Source: Archaeoglobi archaeon JdFR-42
GTDB taxonomy: Archaea; Halobacteriota; Archaeoglobi; Archaeoglobales; JdFR-42
NCBI GenBank assembly: GCA_002010305.1
Contig: MTND01000005.1
Span: 1 to 64,000 of the forward strand
DNA length: 64,000 bases
Direction: 5' to 3'
The first letter of the stretch is position 1; the number at the start of each line of letters is the position of its first letter. This document shows positions 1-7,341 of the stretch, piece by piece. Under the pieces are notes generated by a model, which saw nothing but the letters and a program-made list of their open reading frames with translations, was not told the origin of the DNA and searched no databases. The position numbers were made by a program, and so were the translations under genes.

Positions 1-102
1 GAAGGCTTTGAGTACATATCAGAGCTCCCAGAAACAGCCACAGGAAAAATCCAACGATATAAGTTGAGATTAAAGGAAAGAGAGAAGACTTTCGGGAAAT
101 AG
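1..102 (+). CDS. C-terminus of an AMP-forming acyl-CoA ligase (partial)
   Basis: The open frame enters from the left edge and stops at TAG 100-102, giving 33 residues. It contains ELPETATGKIQRYKLR, the C-terminal A10-type motif of the ANL adenylating superfamily; its Lys (in GKIQR) is the residue needed for adenylation. Benzoate-CoA ligases and medium-chain acyl-CoA synthetases often end this way (family knowledge). The substrate cannot be read from so short a piece. The next gene on the same strand is an MFS carrier 42 bases on, so uptake plus CoA activation of an organic acid is a reasonable inference. Confidence 0.8.
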   Translation, partial: EGFEYISELPETATGKIQRYKLRLKEREKTFGK

Positions 103-144
103 GAAGTTCTTACATGTTCTCCAAAGGAAAGTAAAAAATCTATA

Positions 145-1353
145 GTGGTGTATGGTGTGAAATGGAGATACTATCATACGGTTTGGATAATCTTGGTCTT
201 CGGGTGGATAACCAACTATATGGTACGAATTGCTATAAGCCCGGCTCTGATTCCCATGATGAAAGAGTTCAATTTAACTCATGCTCAGGCCGGTATTCTT
301 GCTACTGCCTTTTTCTACGCTTATACCATCATGCAACTACCTGCCGGGCATATTGGAGATAGAGTGGGGAAGAAGAAAATACTGGCTTTGGGTAGCTTTA
401 TCTGGTCATTGATGGCATTCTTGACCTCTCTGGCAACCTCATTCTACCAGGTATTTGTATTGAGGCTCATTACAGGGCTGGGAGAAGGTACATACTTCGG
501 TAATGACAGGCCAGTTATAGCTGCTTTTACACCCAAAGATAAGATGGGTAAAGGACAGGGAATCTCCTTCACAGGCCTTGGGATTGGAATGGGAACAGGG
601 ATTCTTCTGGGGGGATTGATAGCTCAACAATTCGGCTGGAGAAGCGTATTTTTAGCCTTTTCAATTCCATCTTTGCTGGCCTTTCTTTTAATAATGAAGT
701 ATATCAGGGAACCGGAAGTAGGGAGCACTCACGTATCCTTTAAGGCCCCCTTCAAGAGTAAGGATCTTTGGCTTTTGAATATTGGAGGAATCGCAGTAAT
801 TTATGCTTTATGGGTTATAGGTACGTGGGCTCCAAAAATGTTTCTGGAAATTGGAGTTGAAAGCTTGGGCAAATCCTCTGTTTTCGCATCTCTTTTTGGA
901 TTCGCAGCTATTCCAGGCCTCTTCACTTCCGGATATATATCGGATCGATTTATCAAATATGGAAGAAAATTCCTGATTGCGTTGTATTTCTTCCTTCTGG
1001 CGATTGTTATGTTTCTGACTGGAAAAGCTATGGGATCCGGAAATGTGGCTGTTCTTAGCCTTTTAGTTTTTGTAGATGGATTTTTCGTCTGGGGTATATG
1101 GGCCCCTATATATGCTTTAGTGTCTGATGTAACTCCTAAAAAAGTCCTTGGAACCACTTTTGGTTTCGTTAACTTTGTTATGTTTTTCGGTTCCTTGATT
1201 GCACCCTGGTTAACAGGCTGGGTCCGGGATCTGACAGGTTCTTTCACTTGGGGATGCTATCTGGCTGCTATAGTCCTCTTGGTCGGAATGATACTGATAT
1301 TGCTAATTCGACCTGCTTTCCAGTTTAAACCAGAAACTCCCATTGAAGTCTGA
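145..1353 (+). CDS. MFS transporter
   Basis: A 402-residue integral membrane protein of the major facilitator superfamily, with about 12 hydrophobic segments. The loop 2-3 signature GHIGDRVGKKK (about residues 70-80) and an N-terminal half ending near residue 190 are typical. The RLITGLGEGTYF segment in helix 4 resembles anion:cation symporters (sugar-phosphate, hexuronate and aromatic-acid carriers). The start is taken at GTG 145; GTG 148 and 157 are possible alternatives. It lies just after an acyl-CoA ligase tail, so an organic acid substrate is plausible but not shown. Confidence 0.85.
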   Translation: MVYGVKWRYYHTVWIILVFGWITNYMVRIAISPALIPMMKEFNLTHAQAGILATAFFYAYTIMQLPAGHIGDRVGKKKILALGSFIWSLMAFLTSLATSFYQVFVLRLITGLGEGTYFGNDRPVIAAFTPKDKMGKGQGISFTGLGIGMGTGILLGGLIAQQFGWRSVFLAFSIPSLLAFLLIMKYIREPEVGSTHVSFKAPFKSKDLWLLNIGGIAVIYALWVIGTWAPKMFLEIGVESLGKSSVFASLFGFAAIPGLFTSGYISDRFIKYGRKFLIALYFFLLAIVMFLTGKAMGSGNVAVLSLLVFVDGFFVWGIWAPIYALVSDVTPKKVLGTTFGFVNFVMFFGSLIAPWLTGWVRDLTGSFTWGCYLAAIVLLVGMILILLIRPAFQFKPETPIEV

Positions 1354-1476
1354 ACCTATGAATAATCATGGAAAATTTTATATATCTATTAGCAAATTGC
1401 ATGGACAGAGGAGGATTGATATGCACCAAGTAGAGTTCTTTTAAAAGAGGGTACCATTTCAGAGAAGGCAGCCCGA

Positions 1477-2607
1477 TTGGGCTTTGATACCCACAGGTGT
1501 ATTGGTTGTGGTTTGTGCGTTTCTGTTTGCCCCAAGAAAGCTATTGATATCAGAAGAGATGGGTCCGAATTTTCAATAATCTTGGATGATGAGAAGTGTA
1601 CGTTATGTGGACTGTGCAGTGATTTCTGTTTTTACGACGCTTTGGAAATAATAACTGACGGAAAAAGAGAAAGCTTTATCGATGAGTTACTGGGTGGAGT
1701 TCTGAATAGACTGGAATTCGTAGAAGACAAGTGCACATTTTGCAGTCTCTGTTCAGAAAACTGTCCAAGAAACGCTTTGGAAGTTGAGCGATGGCTGGAT
1801 TACAAAAATGTCAGAAATGGAACTCTTACATGCCATCTGGAACATTGTTCCAGTTGTGGAGTGTGCGAGGAAGTATGTCCTGTAGATGCAGTAATGATGG
1901 TACTGGAAGGAAAACTTCCCTTTCCCAAATTCGATATGAATAAATGCATATACTGTGGTCTCTGTGCTGGCATGTGTCCAGAACATTGTATAGATGTCCA
2001 GTATGGTGTCATCGAAAAGAGCATTGAGAGGATCTCTGGAAATTTCGTCATAAACAGGAACAGATGCAGCTTATGTGGGATCTGTGAGGATATATGTCCT
2101 AAAGATGCAATCAAAGTCCGCAGGCTTCTGAGAGGATATATTGAGATATCTCATGGGCTATGTATGGATGGATGCACTATTTGCGTGGATAAATGTGAAA
2201 ATCGGGCTCTGGTGTATAAACCAGATCTAAATTCAAAAAAGCGGATTGACTGGATAGAAGATAAGTGTAATCTCTGTGGGGCATGCAGAGCTTTCTGTCC
2301 AACAGGGGCAATTCAGGTAGAGAGACATCTCATTGAAGATCTAGCCTTTGAAAATGTTCCTCAGGAGTTGAGACCACCTTTCAGCTGGAAAGATAGAGAA
2401 AAGAAAATAGCGCTGAATTCAGAGTTATGTACAGGGTGTGGAATCTGCGTTGAGGTATGCCCCATTACAGAGAATCCAAATGGAACTGAAAAAACCTTTG
2501 AAATCATTCACGGTAGAAATACCATGATCAGTGAAAAAGGTTGCAGCCTATGTGGAAAATGCGTAGAAAGTTGTCCAGAGAATATCTTATGGGTGTTGAC
2601 AGGGTAA
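1477..2607 (+). CDS. Polyferredoxin with ten [4Fe-4S] motifs
   Basis: An iron-sulfur electron carrier of at least 376 residues. Ten Cys clusters of C-x2-C-x2-C-x3-C type are visible, for example CIGCGLCVSVCP at the start, CTGCGICVEVCP and CSLCGKCVESCP at the end; the seventh is irregular (CMDGCTICVDKC). This is the FwdF/MvhB polyferredoxin architecture, where tandem 2[4Fe-4S] domains form a wire between a redox enzyme and its partner. FwdF is usually described with eight clusters, so this one has an extra pair. The only in-frame start is TTG 1477, but the frame is open back to 1420 and reads protein-like. A strong GGAGG followed by ATG 1421 sits one base out of frame, so the true start was probably ATG 1421 before a one-base loss. 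No partner enzyme is adjacent. Confidence 0.85.
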   Translation: MGFDTHRCIGCGLCVSVCPKKAIDIRRDGSEFSIILDDEKCTLCGLCSDFCFYDALEIITDGKRESFIDELLGGVLNRLEFVEDKCTFCSLCSENCPRNALEVERWLDYKNVRNGTLTCHLEHCSSCGVCEEVCPVDAVMMVLEGKLPFPKFDMNKCIYCGLCAGMCPEHCIDVQYGVIEKSIERISGNFVINRNRCSLCGICEDICPKDAIKVRRLLRGYIEISHGLCMDGCTICVDKCENRALVYKPDLNSKKRIDWIEDKCNLCGACRAFCPTGAIQVERHLIEDLAFENVPQELRPPFSWKDREKKIALNSELCTGCGICVEVCPITENPNGTEKTFEIIHGRNTMISEKGCSLCGKCVESCPENILWVLTG

Positions 2608-2709
2608 GCTGTCAAATTGAAAATCCGAAATTGCACTAACAGAGAAGTAAAACCTTTTTCAGAGTATCATATCCTTTCGTTTATTCTATTTTATACATCT
2701 TTTAATACG

Positions 2710-3951
2710 ATGAATTCCAAAATAGATCTCATGAAATATGTAGCAGATAAGGAGGATATAGATCCCGAATCCTTCATCATCGCTGATTACGTCTATTCCG
2801 GTAGAGAAAACTGGATAAAACTTGGAGCTAAAATTGCAGCCGAGCAGTCCACGGGTACATGGGTTGAGGTAGCAGGAGAAAGAGACATAGTTGAACGACA
2901 TGGAGCAAGGGTTTTTGATGGAGATTTTAACGGTAGACAGGGGAAATTACGCATCGCTTTTCCAGTTGAGAACCTCAATCCAAGGGATGGGATTCCAATG
3001 CTCTTGTCCACTATAGCAGGAAATCTGTTTGGGATGAAAGTAGTAGAGAAAATACGCCTCGAGGATGTACATATTCCCAACTCATACATGAAAGCTTTTA
3101 ATGGCCCTAAATATGGAATCGAAGGGCTGAGGAAGATCATTGGAAGCGAAGGAAGGCCCCATATAGGAACTATAATAAAACCGGATGTTGGACTCCCTCC
3201 AGATGTCTTTGCGGAATATTGCTATGAAGCCGCCATCGGAGGAGTAGATTTCATCAAGGATGACGAGCTTCTTGGAGATCCAGCTCACTCTCCAAGATTT
3301 GAAAGACTGAATAGAGTGATGGAAGCCCTTGACAGAGTCAGAGAAGAAACAGGAAGAACAGTCCTGTATGCCCTTAACATTACTACGAGAATGAGCAAGA
3401 TCGTAGAAGTGGCAGAAAAAGCCAAGGAAGAGGGCGCCAACTGTGTGATGATCAATGCCGTGACACTGGGCCTGTCTTCTATAAGAGCAGTCTCTGAGAC
3501 TGTAGATATACCAATTCATGTCCACCGAGATATGCATGCAGCATTTACCCGTGATAAGAGTCATGGGATTTCCATGCTGGTTCTGGCCAAACTTATCAGA
3601 TTGGTTGGAGGGGATCAGCTTCATACGGGAGCAGTAGGTAAAATGCAGGGAAATGTTAAAGAGATACAGGAAATAAACCATTTTTTGAGATCGGAGTGGT
3701 ATGGTCTGAAAACCACCATGCCAGTGGCATCTGGAGGGATTCATCCTTCACTTGTACCAGCAAACCTGGACGCTTTTGGGATTGACATAGTTCTCCAGGC
3801 CGGAGGTGGGATCATGGCTCATCCCATGGGAATACGAGCAGGAGCTAGAGCAATGGTTCAGGCTATGGAAGCCAGTCTGAAAGGAATATCACTCAGAGAA
3901 TACGCCAAGAATCATGAAGAGCTGAAAGTTGCCCTCAATACTTTCGGTTAA
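2710..3951 (+). CDS. RuBisCO large-subunit family protein, archaeal (form III-like or RLP)
   Basis: 413 residues from ATG 2710; a TATA-like TTTATAC lies about 20 bases upstream, and ATG 2731 is an alternative. The fold markers are all present: STGTW in the N-terminal domain, GNLFGMK, IKPDVGL (beta1), FIKDDE (carbamylated Lys with metal-binding Asp/Glu), HVHRDMHAAF, GGDQLH, GKMQG (loop 6), SGGIHP and QAGGG. By alignment from memory with the spinach enzyme, K175, K201, D203, E204, H294, R295, H327, K334 and S379 are kept. The second Lys of KPK (K177) is Asp, and loop 6 appears one residue shorter. Form III enzymes work in the AMP/ribose-1,5-bisphosphate pathway. The K177 change makes true carboxylase activity uncertain, so a RuBisCO-like protein is possible. 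Confidence 0.85.
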   Translation: MNSKIDLMKYVADKEDIDPESFIIADYVYSGRENWIKLGAKIAAEQSTGTWVEVAGERDIVERHGARVFDGDFNGRQGKLRIAFPVENLNPRDGIPMLLSTIAGNLFGMKVVEKIRLEDVHIPNSYMKAFNGPKYGIEGLRKIIGSEGRPHIGTIIKPDVGLPPDVFAEYCYEAAIGGVDFIKDDELLGDPAHSPRFERLNRVMEALDRVREETGRTVLYALNITTRMSKIVEVAEKAKEEGANCVMINAVTLGLSSIRAVSETVDIPIHVHRDMHAAFTRDKSHGISMLVLAKLIRLVGGDQLHTGAVGKMQGNVKEIQEINHFLRSEWYGLKTTMPVASGGIHPSLVPANLDAFGIDIVLQAGGGIMAHPMGIRAGARAMVQAMEASLKGISLREYAKNHEELKVALNTFG

Positions 3952-3959
3952 ATAAATTT

Positions 3960-3983
3960 ACATCTTTTTATGGAAAAAGATGT
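3960..3983. terminator. Bidirectional hairpin between convergent genes
   Basis: A perfect 10-base inverted repeat, ACATCTTTTT / AAAAAGATGT, with loop ATGG, sits between the stop codons of the RuBisCO-family gene and the convergent ArsR-V4R gene. Each strand ends its first arm with a T run, so it could end transcription in both directions. Confidence 0.6.
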
Positions 3984-4777
3984 TAATGAGTTTCCGGTCT
4001 CTCTTTTATCTCGAACTCGCAGAAGGTATAACCAGTTCCCCAGCATTTTACTTCCTTTACTTCGTACTTCTTTCCGGTAATCCTATCCAGCGTGCCTGCA
4101 ATGATACCCTCGTCCAAGGCACAGAAGGTCTTTCCTATGTCGGGCATTTTTGCACATTCATAGCAATTGGTAACTCTCACAATGGATGGATTGCCAAGGG
4201 AGACTATCTCTACATTACCAAGTTTAAATTCCTCCCATACTTTGCTGAGACCTGTTAAAATATCTTTCAGATCCTCTCCTTCAATGGACTTGTAAAAAAC
4301 TTCATAACCTATTTGGTATCCTTCATTATAGAGGAGAGGGTCTGCTTCAATTCCAGCAGAAAAGAAAGCGGTCTTCAGTAACCTCAAAAAGGTAACATTG
4401 ACTTCATTGTTCATATCTCCTCTGACAGGAATATCTTTCAGAGCATCCAGAAATTCTACAAGGAGTTCATCTTTAATCTTAATAGAGTTCTCCTTACCAT
4501 CTACAAGTTGAATTACTTCTTTTTTTAGACGATAGTATTTTTTTGGTATTTTTCCTGTGTCTTCTACTCTCGCCACCTCAATAACACCATTATCTTCGAG
4601 GAGTCTAAGATGGTGGGAAACAGTAGCTTTAGAGACTCCAAGTTCTCTTGATATCTCTGAGTTGGTCATCTCTTTCTCAGCCAGGAGACTTACCATTTTA
4701 AAGCGCGTCTCATCACTCAATAGCCTGAGAGTTCTAAGATCCGGTCTGATAAGATATTCTTTCATTCTACATTCCAA
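3983..4777 (-). CDS. ArsR-type regulator fused to a V4R domain
   Basis: 264 residues. The N-terminal third is a winged helix of the ArsR/HTH_20 kind (LLSDETRFKMVSLLAEKEMTNSEIS... with ELGVSKATVSHHLRLL as recognition region). The C-terminal half ends in a V4R (4-vinyl reductase) domain with Cys residues in TNCYECAKM, KTFCALDEG and EVKCWGTGYTFCEFEI. V4R domains bind small ligands or porphyrin-related molecules; here the Cys set might bind a metal or sense redox. It follows rubrerythrin by 18 bases on the same strand and is probably co-transcribed and autoregulated through the 5248-5265 palindrome (inference). Confidence 0.8.
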   Translation of the reverse strand: MECRMKEYLIRPDLRTLRLLSDETRFKMVSLLAEKEMTNSEISRELGVSKATVSHHLRLLEDNGVIEVARVEDTGKIPKKYYRLKKEVIQLVDGKENSIKIKDELLVEFLDALKDIPVRGDMNNEVNVTFLRLLKTAFFSAGIEADPLLYNEGYQIGYEVFYKSIEGEDLKDILTGLSKVWEEFKLGNVEIVSLGNPSIVRVTNCYECAKMPDIGKTFCALDEGIIAGTLDRITGKKYEVKEVKCWGTGYTFCEFEIKERPETH

Positions 4778-4795
4778 AAATAAAAAATAAAGGGT

Positions 4796-5218
4796 TTATT
4801 TAAAGTATCGCTCCAACAAGCCCTTTAGTGCTCTAGCATGTCGGGCTTCATCTCTTGAGGATTCATCGAAAAAGTCATGAGCCTCGTCAATCCCTGATTC
4901 TTTCGCTTTCACTGCAGCTTCTCTTTTTCCTTTATTAGCACCTTGTTCTCCTGCCAACATCTTTTCGATATTTTCTTTAGTACTTTCTGATATCATCCCA
5001 TTCAGTTCAGCAAACCTTGCTGCATGCCACGCTTCATCCCATGCAATTTTCTCAAAGGCAAGGGCAATTTCAGGGTACCCTTCTCTCAATGCCTGTTTTG
5101 CCATGGCTAGGTACAAACCCACTTCAGCAGTCTCTCCCATAAAGTTCTGCTTTACATGTTCTTCCACTACAGTACCTTTTGCCACACCCATCTTACTTTC
5201 ATATGTCAATTCTACCAT
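4796..5218 (-). CDS. Rubrerythrin (short form)
   Basis: 140-residue ferritin-like diiron protein used for peroxide removal in anaerobes. Two helix-pair motifs supply iron ligands: [15 protein letters not shown] and [14 protein letters not shown] in the first half, and [21 protein letters not shown] in the second. It ends after the four-helix bundle and lacks the C-terminal rubredoxin domain of classic rubrerythrin. A GGTGAT ribosome binding site precedes ATG 5218. The TATA-like TTTATAT upstream lies inside an inverted repeat, so expression is probably switched by the downstream ArsR-V4R regulator. Confidence 0.9.
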   Translation of the reverse strand: MVELTYESKMGVAKGTVVEEHVKQNFMGETAEVGLYLAMAKQALREGYPEIALAFEKIAWDEAWHAARFAELNGMISESTKENIEKMLAGEQGANKGKREAAVKAKESGIDEAHDFFDESSRDEARHARALKGLLERYFK

Positions 5219-5247
5219 TCTATCACCAGTCTAAATATAGTACATAA

Positions 5248-5265
5248 GTTAGATATAAATCTAAC
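5248..5265. promoter_or_regulatory. Palindromic operator over the rubrerythrin TATA box
   Basis: Perfect inverted repeat GTTAGAT-ATAA-ATCTAAC. On the minus strand its centre reads TTTATAT, a TATA box placed for the rubrerythrin start at 5218. A third half-site, ATCTAAC, occurs at 5278-5284 toward the divergent cysteine desulfurase. A repressor bound here would block TBP. The likely binder is the ArsR-V4R protein two genes downstream (inference). Confidence 0.6.
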
Positions 5266-5314
5266 GGTTCGATGGTCATCTAACATAAATAATTTAAGTT
5301 ATAAATACGGGTGT

Positions 5315-6478
5315 ATGGGTATGTCACGGCAGATTTATCTGGATCATGGGGCCACTACTCCTATTCTCAATGAGGTTCTTGAAGAAATGTTACCCTTTTT
5401 TAAAGAAAGATTTGGAAATGCATCTACCTTTTATAAACTTGGTAGGGAAGCGAGACAGGCTGTAGAAACAGCGAGAGAAAGAGTTGCAACCCTGATACAC
5501 GCTATGCCGGAAGAGATCGTGTTTACCAGTGGAGGAACTGAATCCAACAATATGGCAATAAAGGGTACAGCCTTTGCCATGCAGGATAAAGGAAATCACA
5601 TCATTACTTCTGCCATTGAACATCATGCAGTCCTTGATACATGTGAATATCTGCAAAAATTTGGTTTTAATGTAACTAGATTACCCGTAGATAGTAAAGG
5701 GTTGGTTAATCCTTCTGATCTTGAGGATGCCATACGGGATGATACAATCTTGGTCACAATCATGCATGCTAACAATGAAATTGGGACCATACAGCCTCTG
5801 AAAGAGCTTGCAAAGATTTGCAACGAGCATGAGGTGTTATTTCATACAGATGCTGTTCAGAGTATTGGGAAAATACCGGTGGATGTTAGAGATTTGGGTG
5901 TGGATATGCTTTCCATCTCTGCCCACAAAATTTATGGACCTAAAGGCGTGGGAGCCCTTTACATCAGGGATGGAGTGGCAATAGATCCATTTCTCCACGG
6001 AGGTGGACAGGAAAGAGGGAAGAGGAGTGGAACTGAAAACGTTCCGGGCATTGTCGGTCTCGGTAAAGCTGCCGAACTGGCAAAAAATACCCTTGAGGAT
6101 GAGATGAAACGTCTCACAGAGTTACGTGACATGCTGGTACGTGGAATTCTATCTATTGATGACACTTTTCTTAACGGACATCCTGAAAAACGGTTGCCCA
6201 ATAATGTAAATGTAGGCATCCGTTATGTGGAAGGAGAGGCTCTTGTCTTGGCCCTTGATATGAAAGGGATTTATGTCTCTACAGGATCTGCTTGTTCGTC
6301 AGGATCAGGAATGCCGAGTCATGTTTTAACTGCCTTAGGCCTCTCTCCTGAAGATGCCCGTGGCTCTCTTAGACTAACTCTCGGTAAAAGTAATACAAAA
6401 GAAGATATTGGATATGTTATAAGTACGCTTTCAGAGATAGTGGCAGATCTAAGAGCAATGTCTCCTTTAACGAGATGA
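5315..6478 (+). CDS. Cysteine desulfurase (NifS/IscS type)
   Basis: PLP-dependent removal of sulfur from cysteine for Fe-S cluster or thio-cofactor synthesis. 387 residues from ATG 5315; ATG 5321 is equally possible and fits a leaderless start downstream of TTATAAAT at 5300. The N-terminus YLDHGATTPI is typical. SAHKIYGPKGVG contains the PLP Lys and STGSACSSGSGMPSHVL contains the catalytic Cys loop of the IscS group. It is transcribed away from the rubrerythrin gene. No IscU-type scaffold gene is next to it in this window. Confidence 0.92.
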   Translation: MGMSRQIYLDHGATTPILNEVLEEMLPFFKERFGNASTFYKLGREARQAVETARERVATLIHAMPEEIVFTSGGTESNNMAIKGTAFAMQDKGNHIITSAIEHHAVLDTCEYLQKFGFNVTRLPVDSKGLVNPSDLEDAIRDDTILVTIMHANNEIGTIQPLKELAKICNEHEVLFHTDAVQSIGKIPVDVRDLGVDMLSISAHKIYGPKGVGALYIRDGVAIDPFLHGGGQERGKRSGTENVPGIVGLGKAAELAKNTLEDEMKRLTELRDMLVRGILSIDDTFLNGHPEKRLPNNVNVGIRYVEGEALVLALDMKGIYVSTGSACSSGSGMPSHVLTALGLSPEDARGSLRLTLGKSNTKEDIGYVISTLSEIVADLRAMSPLTR

Positions 6479-7261
6479 TTGAGGGTCTACCAATGGTTGG
6501 TAAGCTCTAATGTTCCTGTCTTTAAGGGAATAATTTTTCTCTCTGAATCCTCTTACTAAAGCTGGATCTATTTCTCCAATGATCAGTTCAGGACTCGACT
6601 CGTCTCTATATTTAGCAATGATTCCTTCGGGTGAAGAAATGAGGCTTCGTCCTGCAAGTGGATCTCCACATGGAGATCTGCCCGTTCCACCAGCTTTCGC
6701 TACATAGTACGCGTTATCAAAGGATCGTATGAAATACAAACAGTCTTTGTAGGGTTCAGGTGGAAAATCACTGTTCTGAAAAGAAACCACAGGGTTGAGG
6801 ACTAGGTCAACACCTTTTAATCCTGCAACCCGGCAAAGCTCTGGATACAGGATATCTGCACATATGAGAACAGAAATTGTAATACCTTTGAATGTAAATG
6901 TTCCAAGAGCATTGCCTGAATTTATGTTATACTCACGTTCAATCTCGGTGGGATGTAGTTTCTTCTGTTCTCCAATCTTTTTTCCGTTGTAAAATAGATA
7001 TGCTGTATTGTAGAATTCTCCTTTTTCAGTTTTGATAGCATTTCCAGTTACAAGTATTCCCTCTCTGCTCCATTCTTTCAGGGAACTTTTAGTTATCTCA
7101 GCCACATGTTCAGAATATCCCGGGGACTGGTAAGAGAAATATTCAGGGAGAACAAATATCTCCACACCCTGATCGATTCCCTGGCTGATTAACCGCCATG
7201 CGTTCTGGAGGTTCTCTTCCAGAGTGCCTCCAACAATACTCTGGACACACCCCACAAGCAT
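6467..7261 (-). CDS. Carbon-nitrogen hydrolase (nitrilase superfamily)
   Basis: 264 residues. The Glu-Lys-Cys triad is visible: Glu in VLPEYFS (about residue 40), Lys in EQKKLHPTE (about 100) and Cys in VLICADILYPELC (about 133). These enzymes hydrolyse amides or carbamoyl compounds in the cytoplasm. The active-site Cys is followed by AD rather than the common YD or WE, so the substrate class cannot be set. The 3' end overlaps the convergent cysteine desulfurase stop by 12 bases. Confidence 0.85.
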   Translation of the reverse strand: MLVGCVQSIVGGTLEENLQNAWRLISQGIDQGVEIFVLPEYFSYQSPGYSEHVAEITKSSLKEWSREGILVTGNAIKTEKGEFYNTAYLFYNGKKIGEQKKLHPTEIEREYNINSGNALGTFTFKGITISVLICADILYPELCRVAGLKGVDLVLNPVVSFQNSDFPPEPYKDCLYFIRSFDNAYYVAKAGGTGRSPCGDPLAGRSLISSPEGIIAKYRDESSPELIIGEIDPALVRGFREKNYSLKDRNIRAYQPLVDPQSSR

Positions 7262-7341
7262 GATTTATCACATAACGTAATGGAGTTTATACTTTTGCAC
7301 CAATCGAAACTTCTTTATGGTTTCCATCCTTCCATATATCG

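Noticed and set aside
801-1247. 148-residue minus-strand ORF
   Set aside because: Antisense shadow of the MFS carrier; composition is unlike real protein.
3082-3744. 220-residue minus-strand ORF
   Set aside because: It is the antisense of the RuBisCO-family gene, with no family likeness.
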